Shown: piece by piece, positions 12,321 to 23,559 of the stretch
Layout: every line of letters starts with the position of its first letter
Numbering within the stretch: position 1 is the stretch's first letter
DNA from: Eucommia ulmoides
Lineage: Eukaryota > Streptophyta > Magnoliopsida > Garryales > Eucommiaceae
Direction: 5' to 3'
Assembly: GCA_016647705.1 (NCBI GenBank)
Contig: CM028340.1
Location: 16,755,001 to 16,819,000 of the forward strand
Length of the DNA stretch: 64,000 nt
Translations under genes and position numbers: made by a program
Notes under the pieces: model-generated
What the model was told of the DNA's origin: nothing
What the model saw: the letters and a program-made list of their open reading frames with translations, nothing else
Database searches by the model: none

Positions 12321-13823
12321 GGACCTTCTGCAGTTAAACAATCCCTGTTCGTTCAAAAATTGAAATCGCAAGGCTTCTTCCCCAAAATCCTCCACCTTCT
12401 CTCTAAAACCTTACTTCCAAACCATTCCAATACTCAAAAATCATCATTCCATTACAAAAAATTGTGATTTTCACCCCAAATCATCCACCACAAATCAATT
12501 TTCAATCCCATTTTCATGATTTTCTTTATCACTTTGGGATTTTGGTTTGATTTTTTGTGATAACTTAGTTTCTTTGGATGGTTAAATTGTGTGAAACAAA
12601 ATTGCATGCTACATTGTTCATATTTTGTTGAAACGTTGTGATTAGTGTGTGTACCAGATCAAATCCATAGGTTCATGTGTGACCACTTCGGCATTGCCGC
12701 CACACTTTTTGCAATCGACACAATTTCCATTCCGACGTGATAGTGGTGGAGAGGAATTTCCTGTCAGGTGAATAGTAGGGAATAAGTCTTATTCCCTAGG
12801 TATGTGTTCAACCCATTTTGTTTGCATGAAGGCTATATGTTTATTGGGTTCGTTGATATTCGAACACTGCCATGTTCAGGCCTAAATGGTATGGAAAGAG
12901 ATGATAGTTTAATGGATGTTCATCCATTTTGATTTTTTGTAGAAAAGGATGAACCATTATTTTGAGTATGTATTTTATTATTTTGAATGTTTTAGTTTTT
13001 AAATTTTTAGTTTAAGTTTAGTTTAATTGTTGTTTTTGTATGTTTAGTGTTAGATTAATTTATGTATGATAGTATTAGATTTAGTTTAGATTTGTATATG
13101 TATGAAGTTGTATTTGTTTGCTTAGATATGAGTTCATTTGGGCCAAGACCCGATGATGATAATTATACCCTAATTGCATATTGAGGTCGGGGGTAATACC
13201 TTCCTTGTGTGTTTTGTGTGCTTGACATGTCGATTGGGTAAAAATTATCTCGATCCGAAAATTGCACGACATTTGAACTCAATGTATAATTATCTGAACG
13301 ATTAGATGTTGATTATTTGATATTAAGTTCATGATAGAAAATGAGGAAACTAGAACTTGATTTGAGGAAAACTTGAGGCGGAATCCTAGGTAAGGTAATT
13401 CCGGAGACGTGATTTAGGCCGTCAATTTTTCGCTTGAACCGTTGTAGCTAACCTGAAAATTTTCATTCCTTATTTCCCCTGTCGAAGCCGATAACGTAAT
13501 CAATTCTGAAAATGTTCAAATTTTCCTTCCAATTAAATTTTCCTAACCCAATGTCGCTAAGCCTAATTTTCAAAATGAGTGAAATCAAGTGAGCGGTAGG
13601 GTTTCTGATAATTTTTTATTGATTTGGTATTAGCGTATTCACTTTTCACTTTCATATTTCTTTTTTGCACACTCCTGAAATAAGTTTGGGGGTGTGTTTC
13701 TATTAATTCTTTTTACATATTCCTAAAATTTTCCAAATTCGAATAAGTTTGGGGGTTTATTTCTCTAACTTCTTTTTGCACTCTCCTAAAACTACAAATA
13801 ATTCGAATTAATTTAGGAGTATG

Positions 13824-13827
<4 letters not shown>

Positions 13828-13890
<63 letters not shown>
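13828..13890. repeat. (TA)n microsatellite
   Basis: Uninterrupted alternating TA for about 60 bases inside element B. Confidence 0.95.
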
Positions 13891-13893
<3 letters not shown>

Positions 13894-14506
13894 TAGTTTT
13901 CATTTTCTTCTCTTTCGACAAGTGAATACAAGAATTTTCGTTTCTTATTCAGAATTGTACTTTAAATGTGTAGGGGTCATGAGAAAGGATAGCGACAAGA
14001 GATTTTACCTTGGGTATCGATCGATTAAACCGATTTGCTATTTTTATTCCAGTGATACCCGTGGTCGTTCTCCAAAGCCAAACCAAGCCCTATTGATTTC
14101 TGTGAATATCCGAACCTACATTAGTGGATAGTAGACTCCAATCAAGCGTATGGTTTTCCTGAATCCTTTAAACGGTTTAAATTATGAGCTTAACGATTGA
14201 ATAATCGAATCCGGTATTTGACTAGTTATACATTTGAGTTCTCACACACACACTTCAAATGGATCTAGAATGGTTTTTATTGATATTGATAGTTGAAAAT
14301 CTAGAATACCACTTGCTGTGGGATACTTCCCGAACTTAATCCGATTTAGGGATGTTGAGGGAGGAACAAATTGGTCATTTTGATTGAACTATATATTTAC
14401 ATGCATATACTTCTTTCGTGTTAGTTTAATTTTTCATTTTTAGTTGGTTTGTTTATTAGTTAGTTTAGTTTAGTGTTAGTGTTTTGCTCGAGGACTAGCA
14501 AAATTC

Positions 14507-14521
14507 TAAGTTTGGGGGTAT
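14507..14521 (+). promoter_or_regulatory. Polypurine tract of element B
   Basis: AAGTTTGGGGGTAT directly precedes the 3' LTR, in the same GGACTAGCAAAATTC context as in element A. Confidence 0.7.
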
Positions 14522-16029
14522 TGATAGGTGTGAAAAACCTATCTATTTCTAAACTGGATTTGTTAGTTTTCAAGCATTTTAGTTATATTTGATTGTGTTT
14601 TAGTGTAGAATAGGTGGAAGGATGTCAAAGGGCGAGAAACAAGTGAAAACGGTGGAGAAATGGTGAACAAAATGTGTAAAACAGGGGTTCGGTGAATGAA
14701 GACCACTGCCTAAGCGGAAGTTCCACCGCTTAGGTGGAAAAGAGGCAGAATGTTGGAGTGCTGAAGGCTGAACCACCGCCTAGGCGAGAAAAGATCAGAA
14801 TGATATGCCAGCGGCTACCGCCTAAGCGGAAAAACCACCGCTTAGGCGAAGTTATCAACAGAAGTTAACCGACTTAAAGCCACCGCCCAAGCGGTGAACC
14901 ACTGCTTAGGCGGTGACACTCTGCACAGAAATATTTGTTTTCAGATATTTTGAAGATATTTCCAAACCTTGCCTATAAAACCCCTTTCTCCCCCAATTGC
15001 TCAGAAGACTTGGACCCCTTAGACGTGAGATGAGGCTTCGGTTGACATCTTGAGAGCTCTCCTTCCACCTTAGTTAGGTTTATGTAATTTAGGAAGTAGA
15101 TTAGAATAGTTTAGGAGGTGTTCTTGGCCAATCCTTGAAGAGCCAAAAGAGAAAGTTCATCAACGGAAAAGAAGAAGCTCGGGAGGATCGTTCTTTGGCG
15201 AAAGTGGACTACTCCACTTTGAGATTTGGCTTTTTCTTCCCTTATTTCCATCTTTGTATTTAATATTTATTGTTGATAATGATGATCTCCTCTTGATTAA
15301 ATGTTGTATTGGCTAAGAACATGTTAGTGTAATTTAGAGATTAGTCAGGAAAATGTGTAGTTGTGTAAATACTCGTTTGGTTTAATATATGTTTCTTTAA
15401 CGGTTGTTGTTTTAATTCCGATTGTGTTTATCATTTGATGATGATATTAATATGCTTGTAACGGTATTAGGATTGGATTTGAGAATCTAGGGTTTGACAC
15501 TCGGGAGAGGTAACCTTGGATTCGGACTAGGGTAAACACATCGTTACGACCTAACGACCCGGGAGGGCGTTAGTTAGTGTGAAATCGATGACGTTGGGTC
15601 AAGACTCACATGGCCTAGAGTTGTTAAGACATTGAGGAGGACCTCTTTGTCGACATGAAGTCGCGTATTCCCTCGTCTTACACTCGGAAGAGGTGGCGGA
15701 AGAGTTTATGAACCGAGATTGTCGGATACCTAAACTCCGTTATTGTTAACCGAACGAAATCAAACGTGTATTAAGTGAAGGAAATCAATTCCTAATTAAT
15801 CAACCTAGTTATAATTAACCCACTAATTTTAGTTTAGTTTAGTTTAATTTCAATTCATGTCTTCCGTCGTCAGCATAACATGAGACTACGTCAATTGCGG
15901 TATTCAATTCAATTATTCACACTTTTCTCTATGGGAACGATATCCGATCTTAAAAGATCCACTATATTAAAAATTTAGGCCTCGTATACTTGCGAGTGTA
16001 AGTAGGCGTGCGCGTTTCGCGCCCTACCA
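14522..16029 (+). repeat. 3' LTR of element B
   Basis: TGATAGG...CTACCA, 1,508 bp, nearly the same length as the 5' copy. The palindrome cluster lies at about 14700-14920, with a TATA-like GCCTATAAAACCCC at about 14971-14984. Confidence 0.92.
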
Positions 16030-16614
16030 ATAGTAGATGTTTTAGGGTCAGGTTAGGTAACCAGAGTAATTTGTCGAAATATCCTATAATTGAAAGGTAG
16101 TGGATAATTATTTTTCATACAAAAGGTGATTTAATGAAAAATCATCATTTTATAATGTCATTTTAGACCCCCTTAAATTATTAGATTTTTTAGGTTGACC
16201 CAAAACGTTTACTTAGCGAAATTAAATCAATTTAATAGTTTTTGTGTGTTTGTTTGGGCATTTTTCATTATTATATATGTGATCCAAGGTAGAAATTCAT
16301 TCCCTTTAAAACTATATTGAAATTTTATTTTCGTACTTGATTCGACACAAACTGGGTGGGACAAAATACGGTGTCTACAACTGCCTTTCTTTGTCATGTA
16401 AGTTTACTCGTAATGACAAAGAAGGAGACAGAGGTATTTTGTTCCAGTAGACAAGAAAAGTCAAGACATAAATTTAAAGGCTTACCGTGATTTGGTGAGA
16501 AAGAGTTTGGGCGACTCTTCTCGGTGAGAAGTCTTTGCATCAATCATCAACGATAAGGACGCATCTGTCATTGAAAAATCCTTGATCTTGTCACTGAAGA
16601 CAAGAATCCATTCC
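16030..16614. other. Spacer with Tat/Ogre-like LTR end
   Basis: No gene is seen. The segment GGGACAAAATACGGTGTC (16358-16375), followed by TACAACTGCC, resembles the LTR end and primer-site junction common in Tat/Ogre gypsy elements. This is a resemblance from family knowledge, not a demonstrated pair of LTRs. Confidence 0.3.
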
Positions 16615-17085
16615 TTCTCTCACTAGAGGTAGCAATGTTTAACTTTTTGCTTACATCCCCAGAGACAGGTATTTTTCACATTTGCCATCGAAGATAGGTA
16701 TGTTTGTCTTCTATCACTAGAGATAGGGATGTTTTGCTTATGTTACTAGAGACTGGTATTTTTCTCTTCTATCACCAGAGATCGGTATTCTTCTATCACT
16801 AGAGATGGCTACTGCTTCTATCACCAAAGATAGGTATTCTTTTATCATCAAAGATAGGGATTCTTTTATTACCAGAGATAGCTACTGCTTCTTTCACCAA
16901 AGATAGGTATTATTCTATCACCAAAGATAGGGATTTCTTCAATCCCCAAAGATAGGGATTCCTTCTATCAACAAAGATATGGATTGCTTCTATCACCAAA
17001 GATAGACATTTCTTCTATCACCAAAGATAGAGATTGATTCTATCTCCAAATATAGTTATTTGCTTCTATCACCAATGATAGAAAT
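16615..17085. repeat. Degenerate minisatellite, about 17 units of 24-30 bp
   Basis: The unit resembles CTATCACCAAAGATAGG plus a variable T-rich tail. Each unit holds CTATC and GATAG as a small inverted pair around ACCAAA. Unit length and sequence drift along the array, and there is no spacer-repeat alternation of a CRISPR. Confidence 0.85.
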
Positions 17086-17139
17086 TAGATAAGTCGTCCT
17101 AATCCATTCATTTTGAAATGGTTTTTCTAGGCATCGATT

Positions 17140-17905
17140 TTGAAAAACTTATTGGGCTGGGATTTTATGTTGAAAACGGAGTCGCCACCTAGCATGGGGT
17201 TAAATGATATGCTTGGTCACTTGAATTTTAGAAATTCATTTTTATTTTATAAATGAGCTATGTTTTAACTTCATAAGGTCTATGTAGCTAAGATTTTGTT
17301 TAAGGATCGGGGGGATGGTTATGCTCTAGGAAGGTTGTTACACACGCCAAGACCCCCGTCCGTAAACGGTACCTTCGTTTAAATAAATATTCACTGTTAA
17401 AAAATATCCAATAAGTTTTCTTTGATTTACTTAAACAAAACAATTCTATTTTTTAAAGTTTATCATCTTTTTACGTATTTTTTACATGATGTTTTGATAA
17501 AGTAGATAAATACTATAACTAATACTAGTTAGCGACATCCAATAGCAGTATATAAGTTGTAGGAATATAAATATGCAATATATATCAAATAATTTTTTTT
17601 TGTTATTTTTTAAGAGCCCGAACCTTATATAGGTTGCCTACATATCTTTGTTTTCATAAGGAATCAGGTAGACATGTAGTTCCAACATGCAGTATGATAT
17701 GATATAAAATGTTTTTGTACTTTTCATGAGACTGAACCTTATATAGGTTTCCTAGGTATCTCAGATTAATGGGAATCAGGTCCTTACATAGTTCGTTCAT
17801 GCAAGGGTGAAACTGATTTTATTATTATAGGGATCGAATCCTTATGTGGGTTGCCTACGTACTTTGGGGGGTAACCAAAGATCAGGTCACATGTAGTTCA
17901 TTCTT
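17140..17905 (+). repeat. Remnant of a Tat/Ogre-like element leader with three imperfect tandem units
   Basis: GGAGTCGCCACCTA (17171) and a later block with CCGTAAACGGTACC are words widespread in plant gypsy leaders. Three related units follow at about 17612-17690, 17730-17800 and 17828-17905. Each has the order AACCTTATATAGG, TTGCCTACGTA-like, GGAATCAGGT, ACATAGTTC-like. No coding region is attached. Confidence 0.45.
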
Positions 17906-18740
17906 GTTAAGTTAAAAATTGGCAGGCTGGGTTTTAGTTGAAAACTGATTGATTTGGTTGGTTTTAATTGAAAATGGTCTGGTTTTTGTTATTAAAAAGT
18001 TAATGAATCACAACACGATATGTACATAACCTCTTTTATTTTGTCAAGAATACCTTAACCGAACTCATTTGTTTTTGTTAGATTAATGTTAGTATGTGTG
18101 TTGTTTGCTAAAAATGAAAATAAATACCATATATTGATGTGAGTCCTACTATAACTTAGAAAAACGGGAATGTTTATGAAGAAAAATCACACGTATTCTC
18201 AAAGGAATAAAGACCCTCTCTTTATCCCGGATTTTTAGCCACAAGGGTCTGTCGGTGTAGTGTGTGTATTTATATATATATATAGGGTGCCAGTCCACTA
18301 GGCTACCAGGCTATGATCTTGACCTTAAGCATAAACTGAATTCAGTTATTAATAGTTATAGTTAGTATTAACAATTAGTAAAGAGTTCGGTTCGAAGTGT
18401 TCTTTAGAGAATCATTGAGACTATGCACAACGCATGATGCGATAATGGTATTTTTTTGATCCTCACATGTTCTTAACATGTTCTTGGATGATTTTTGTGT
18501 TCTTGAATGTTCTTGAGATGCTTGGAATGATTTGGACATAGTTTGGTGATTATAACAAGAATTAAATGTTATTTGGTTGATTATGGGTTTTATGAGTTAT
18601 ATACTTGAAATTTAAGTGTATGAACTACATGATTATGATATGTACAACCATAATACACAATATTAAACCAAGAAAAAAGGGTGTTTTCAAGAAAACATAC
18701 CTGCTTAGAGGATGTAGTCTTTTCTAAGTGATTACCTCAC
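17906..18740. other. AT-rich spacer, nothing recognised
   Basis: No convincing frame. There is a short (TA)n at 18270-18286 and several CTTG/TTCTTG words around 18470-18530. Confidence 0.4.
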
Positions 18741-18985
18741 TTTCCTCCTTGATCTTCTTGGCTTGGCTTTGATTGGTGACCGTATTCTTCTTGTGTTCTT
18801 GCTCCAAGAACCTCAAGATAACCCTTTGAGATCGGATTTTAGTAGAATAATGACATGTTATTCAAGAGAATTACTTGAGAGACCTAGGACCCAAGAGCTT
18901 GGCTCGAGCTTAGAGAGAGAAGCTAGGCATTCAAGGCTTGAAAATTATGAAAATAGGCACCTCCAATTTATAGGCCAAGGGCCTA
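18690..18985 (-). promoter_or_regulatory. Possible minus-strand promoter and leader
   Basis: Read on the minus strand, GGCCTATAAATTGGAGG (about 18962-18978) is a good TATA box. It is followed by a purine/pyrimidine-mixed leader and, at about 18697, AGCAG|GTATG, a good splice donor. Repeat G lies directly upstream of this promoter. It may be an element promoter rather than a host gene; no coding exon was found downstream. Confidence 0.3.
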
Positions 18986-19032
18986 TGCATGGATGAATTC
19001 CCATGACATTCTAGTATTTTCCTTAGGGACTG

Positions 19033-19527
19033 TTTGTCTTAGGGGACTTGGTCTCTTGATATGATCTTGATCACCTTTGAACGAATTTTAGGTATAGTGG
19101 AAGATTTCTTAAGATATGGTAATGATTGGCAGTTATTGGCAATCATTAGAAGATCATAGCGCTCATTAGTTGCACATGGGTGCATTTATGGCACAATGGG
19201 ACACTTCCAGTTCGATTTAGGGGCTGAGCACTAGTTAGTTTCACTATTTCGATTTGGTTGCCATAAATGCTTCCAAGGTGCAATGTATTTAGTCTTAATG
19301 TATCACCTTGTATTTAATGATATATGGTGATCCATGGATTGGAGAGAACACATCCGGTTGTTTTTGGATTGAATCGTGTTAGTTTGCCTTGTAACCGATA
19401 GTTGGATTTCAAGGTTTTAGTTAACCCTAAGATATTTCGATGAAAATATATTGATACATTGCATCCACCCCTTCCATGTCATCCTAATCAACAAATTCTT
19501 TATGGGATGTGCATTGAATGCCATTGC
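19033..19527 (+). repeat. Dispersed repeat G, copy 2
   Basis: Aligns with 5296-5645 and then with 9270-9525, in the same order, but without the copia LTR found in copy 1. It therefore shows the pre-insertion state of that site. It ends at an ATT microsatellite. Confidence 0.7.
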
Positions 19528-19596
<69 letters not shown>

Positions 19597-19621
19597 CATT
19601 ATTATTATTATTATTATTATC
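19528..19621. repeat. (ATT)n microsatellite
   Basis: About 30 ATT units with a single ATC interruption. It lies exactly between repeat G copy 2 and a truncated LTR. Confidence 0.97.
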
Positions 19622-19624
19622 AAT

Positions 19625-20601
19625 TGCTTAGATAATTGATCTTGTGAAATTATTTTTGAACTTTAAAGGCATAAAAAATCTTTTAAAATGATTGGTGTGA
19701 TAATCTGATTACATACTCAATTTTGTACTACTCACATTAATTTTGTAATCATATTTTATATTCCTCACTTAATTCTATCACTAGTAATTATCGGGACATT
19801 AATCGAGTTTAAATTCATTTGAGGTGGTAGAAGCTCTGAGTGGGAAGAACTTATCAATTTATTATAATTGGTGAGTTGTGTGTCAGATTAGATATTATTG
19901 AGAGTGTCTAATCAGGGGTAGCTTTGGGTTTCAATCTCTTCTGGTAAAGAGATTGAGATTTGATCTTTACTTAAGTACAAAGAGGTTAGGTTACTCTTTT
20001 CCCGTTGAAAAGAGCTTAGGTGTGATTCTTCCTAATTAGGATCAATTGTGAATGCTTTGTAAAAGAGCTATCCTTACCTGAGAAAATGATAGATGAAGTG
20101 TTTCTATGAGGTTTAATTCTTAAGCCTAAGGTATAAAAAGAATTAGGTTGTGATTCTCCCTGTAATAGAATTAGGTTAATCTTTAACCTGTGAAAATATA
20201 AGGTTATTCTTGAGTCTGGGAAAAAGAATTTGTAATGGTTGATTATGAGCCTGCAAAAAGAATCATTTTTGTAAGGGTTTGGTTCCTACCTGTTTAAAGG
20301 AATCTTAGTTTTTTAGTGGGTGCGAATCTCCGTGGGGCTCGAAGGACTGGATTAGCTAAGATTAGTTTGGTGAACCAGGATATATTGGTGTGTACTGCAT
20401 TATTATTTTATTTTCTTTATTTTATGTTGTTTGGGTGTGCATCTAGAGCTTATAACACTTATCCGCTGCTATAAAGAGATAATAATCGATTTAGGATAAA
20501 TTGATTAAATTAATTATTTGAGTTTTGAAGTATTATTATTTGGATTAAATTTTATATCTACCCAATTCACCCCCCTCTTGGGTAGCTTACTGGGCCAACA
20601 C
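19625..20601 (+). repeat. Left-truncated copia-type LTR
   Basis: Aligns with the last ~850-1,000 bases of element D LTR and ends ACCCAATTCACCCCCCTCTT...GGGCCAACA. Its left part is missing. Directly after its CA end comes an inverted internal fragment of another copia element rather than a primer site. Confidence 0.8.
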
Positions 20602-20846
20602 AATCTTTTACCTGAATTTCAAATTCTTTTTTCCAAAAACATAGGTAAGGGTAATTAGCATCGTAATAGCCTTATCTGCAACCTTATTATCATAAAATTT
20701 ATCATTCTCACTAACGGAACCCTGATTATCAGAAGAAGTAGGAGACTTTATAATAGTACATATAATATCATTATCAGTGCCCTCCATGTGATTGTGTTTA
20801 ACTAGGATGTTAAGCCTAACGAGCTAAAATCAGTTTTGATGCCAAT
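20602..20846 (-). pseudogene. 5' internal fragment of a minus-strand copia element (primer site plus short ORF)
   Basis: On the minus strand, the LTR at 20847-24607 is followed by TGGCATCAAAAC (20833-20844), a decayed tRNA-iMet-type primer site. About 45 bases later comes an ATG-initiated frame of some 60 codons (20787 down to about 20603) beginning MEGTDNDIICTIIK. Its place after the primer site suggests the N-terminus of Gag, but I do not recognise a domain. The fragment stops abruptly at the CA end of the opposite LTR at 20601. Confidence 0.5.
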
Positions 20847-21998
20847 TGTTGGCTAAAAGAATTACCCAAGAGGAGGGTGAATTGGGTAGTTACAAAATTT
20901 AAACAATTAATTCTTTGAACACTTAATATCAAATAATCAATTTATCTAAATTAATTATTATCTTAGTTACGCAGCGGATAAGTGTTTAATACTAAGTGCA
21001 CACCCAAACACAATACAAAGAATATAAACAATGTAGTACACAAAGATATATTCTGGTTCAACAAGTTAACCTTGCCTAATCCATCCCCCAAGCTCCATGG
21101 AGATTCGTAACCACTAAACCCCTGACTCCTTTACCGGTAAGAACCAAATCCTTACAATGATTTTTTTACAGGTACAGAATCAACCTTTACAAAATTTACC
21201 CTTTTTCTAGGTCAAGGATGAACCTTATCTTTTTACCAGGCCAAAGATTAACCTAACCACTCTCTCACTTTATCCTTTTCACAGGGAATGATGAACCTTT
21301 ACAAATCACTCAAAATACAATTTAATTGCAGGAAAAATCAAAACCTAATTCTTTTCAAGGGAAAAGAATAACCTAACCTTTTTGGAGGACAAAAATCAAA
21401 TCCTAATTTTTTTCACAGGAAAAATATCGAAACCTAGTTACCCTGATTAGACATCATCCCAACCGTGTCTAATCTGCTCAAATTTACAAATATAAAAAAA
21501 TATAAGTTTCTTTCCACAAAGAGCTTCTACCACCTCAATACAGATATACTCAATTAATGCTCCAAATAATTACTATGTGATAGATACAATGTAAGGCAAA
21601 TAATATCTGATTAAATAACAAAGCGGGTAGCACATTTTAAGCATGTAATCAGATTATCAAATAAAATCGTTTAAAGGGATTTTCAAGCTTTTTAAGTTTA
21701 AAATGATTTTCTAAACAATCTTAAACCAAGCAAGTAATAATAATATGAATTCAAAATAAAAAAATAAAAGTTTGGAAAGATCTCACCGAAAAAGCACCGA
21801 ATACGGTAATAGAATCGCAATAGAGCACAAATTAGTGACGTCAAATCAACAAGCGCTTTAGATGAAGAAGATTAAACAAATATCTCACAGAAATCTTAGC
21901 ATAAATATCACTCTTATAAAAATTCAAAACTAATGTTCTTGATGTATTTTCTCTCATACACACAGGTCTCTTTTTGTAGACAAATATCAAGCTCTCCA

Positions 21999-23171
21999 TG
22001 TAACGACCCGGTTTTGCCAAGGTCGTAACTGAAGGAGAATTAATACTAAAATCAAATATTACAATTAATAATATTAGCTTTATGTATAATAAAGCAAATA
22101 ATTTAAAGTTATTATTAATACTATTAATAATATTAAACTTATAATTATTACACATACAATATAATATTAAACTTATAATTATTATAATACATATAGTATT
22201 ATTATATAATATCACAAATTAAACCGTTAATAATACTCTTATTGGTGTATGTATGATTATAATGGATAGTATACATAGATTATGATTCTAATATCAATTC
22301 ATATAAACCCTTAATCTTATAAATTACATAATGTATAATAATTAATAATTACCATAATTATTAATACTATGGTTGCACAAAACTGACAGTAAATCTCAAT
22401 ATCCAAACTGTTAATAGTATTAATATTATTATATGGTTTATAATATTAACTAATCTTATATTATTATAACTGTAGACACCATAGAGTATATAATAATCTG
22501 ACACTCTTATTGGTGTGGTGGCTACTTTTAGCTATTATTTCACATATTAACGGTTTATAATATCGTTATTAATCAAATATCATCATCAATCCTATGAAAT
22601 CCGATAAATTTTACAATATGACGCAGACAATTATATTTAATTGATTTTACAATAGTGAATAATAAATACAATTTTTACAAATCAAATAGAAATTCAACTA
22701 AAATCTCTAGCGTCGTTTCATTTTCACCGGCCTTGCAATAAAAACTGTGGGGTTGTGAGGCAACGCTTAGTAGAACTCCAACCCTTCTAATACGTCCATT
22801 TAATTAATACAACAAATAAAATACATTGACATGATTTCCACATAATTTTCACATTATCATAATTATCTCGTAGAAACTTACAGTTAAAATTCAACCACAA
22901 TAATAATAAAAATCTTACAATAGAAAAATTAAATACATATATTAAAAGAGTTAGAAATTCTACCTGAAATCCGAAGCCGAAATATGAACCAAAATCGTAT
23001 ATATTTTTCTCGCAAAAAAAAAAAAAAAAACTCCAACCATATATAAAATATATAACAGAATCCTTAATTAATGCCATTTTGTTTTTTCTTCGACTCCCCC
23101 AAAAACATCCCCTGAAACTTCCTTAGCATATATATATATGGCAATATCGTGAAATTAGAATGAAGTTTATC

Positions 23172-23234
<63 letters not shown>

Positions 23235-23559
23235 AAAAAAATCATAAGTATACACATATACATTAAACATATGGTTTATATTGTTTCCTTCTATTTGAAG
23301 AAAAAAATATATATCATTAATTAATTTATTTATTTATAAAATATCCCTATTAAAATAAAATAAAAATATTAGTTATACCCCAAAACTCTTAAAAACATAT
23401 TTTAAATAACACAATAGTCCCAAAAAAATTTTAAACATCAAATTAAAATTAACATTTAATTCCAAAAATTATGAAATATTATTTATCCCATAAATTTATA
23501 AGATAATCCCAAAAATGTTAAAATAATATTTTAAAAATATTATTTTTGGGGGTATTACA
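21999..23559 (+). mobile_element. Solo LTR of a gypsy (Tekay/Del-like) element
   Basis: Begins TGTAACGACCCGG, the typical start of Tekay/Del chromovirus LTRs, and ends TTTGGGGGTATTACA. The flanks CTCCA (21994-21998) and CTCTA (23560-23564) are a five-base duplication with one change. There is no internal region. The frames inside it (21841-22215 and 22787-23077 minus) are chance AT-rich ORFs. Confidence 0.75.
23172..23231. repeat. (ATT)n microsatellite
   Basis: About 19 ATT units inside the gypsy solo LTR. Confidence 0.95.

Larger units (their letters stand above)
11325..14506 (+). other. Non-coding internal region of element B
   Basis: No frame of meaningful length is found and no retroelement protein motif is visible. 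Notable content: a duplicated primer-site segment (11294-11490), a palindrome cluster (12008-12320), a C-rich leader-like stretch (12370-12500), three AGTTTGGGGGT words (13682, about 13743, 14508), and a TA microsatellite (about 13830-13890). Confidence 0.6.
9793..16029 (+). mobile_element. LTR retrotransposon B (gypsy-type, non-autonomous), target duplication ATAGT
   Basis: Two direct LTRs (9793-11299 and 14522-16029), each TG...CA, flank a 3.2 kb internal region. ATAGT is present at 9788-9792 and 16030-16034, so both element ends are exact. A tRNA-Asp-type primer site and a polypurine tract are in place, but no gag-pol frame exists. By eye the two LTRs are very similar, so the insertion looks fairly young compared with D. 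The plan is that of a large retrotransposon derivative of the Tat/Athila type, related to element A. Movement would need Gag-Pol supplied from elsewhere. Confidence 0.92.

Noticed and set aside
16615-17085. Possible CRISPR-like array
   Set aside because: Repeats are degenerate, adjacent and without unique spacers, in a eukaryotic genome; it is a minisatellite.
19417-19639. Open frames on both strands made of repeated isoleucine
   Set aside because: They are the ATT microsatellite read in frame; no protein signal outside the repeat.
21841-22215. Minus-strand frame of 124 codons
   Set aside because: Spans the junction of a copia LTR and a gypsy solo LTR; Ile/Asn-rich from AT-rich DNA, no domain.
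22787-23077. Minus-strand frame of 96 codons, hydrophobic
   Set aside because: Lies wholly within a solo LTR; hydrophobicity is due to T-rich composition.
23064-23270. Minus-strand frame with a poly-isoleucine core
   Set aside because: Microsatellite inside the gypsy solo LTR.
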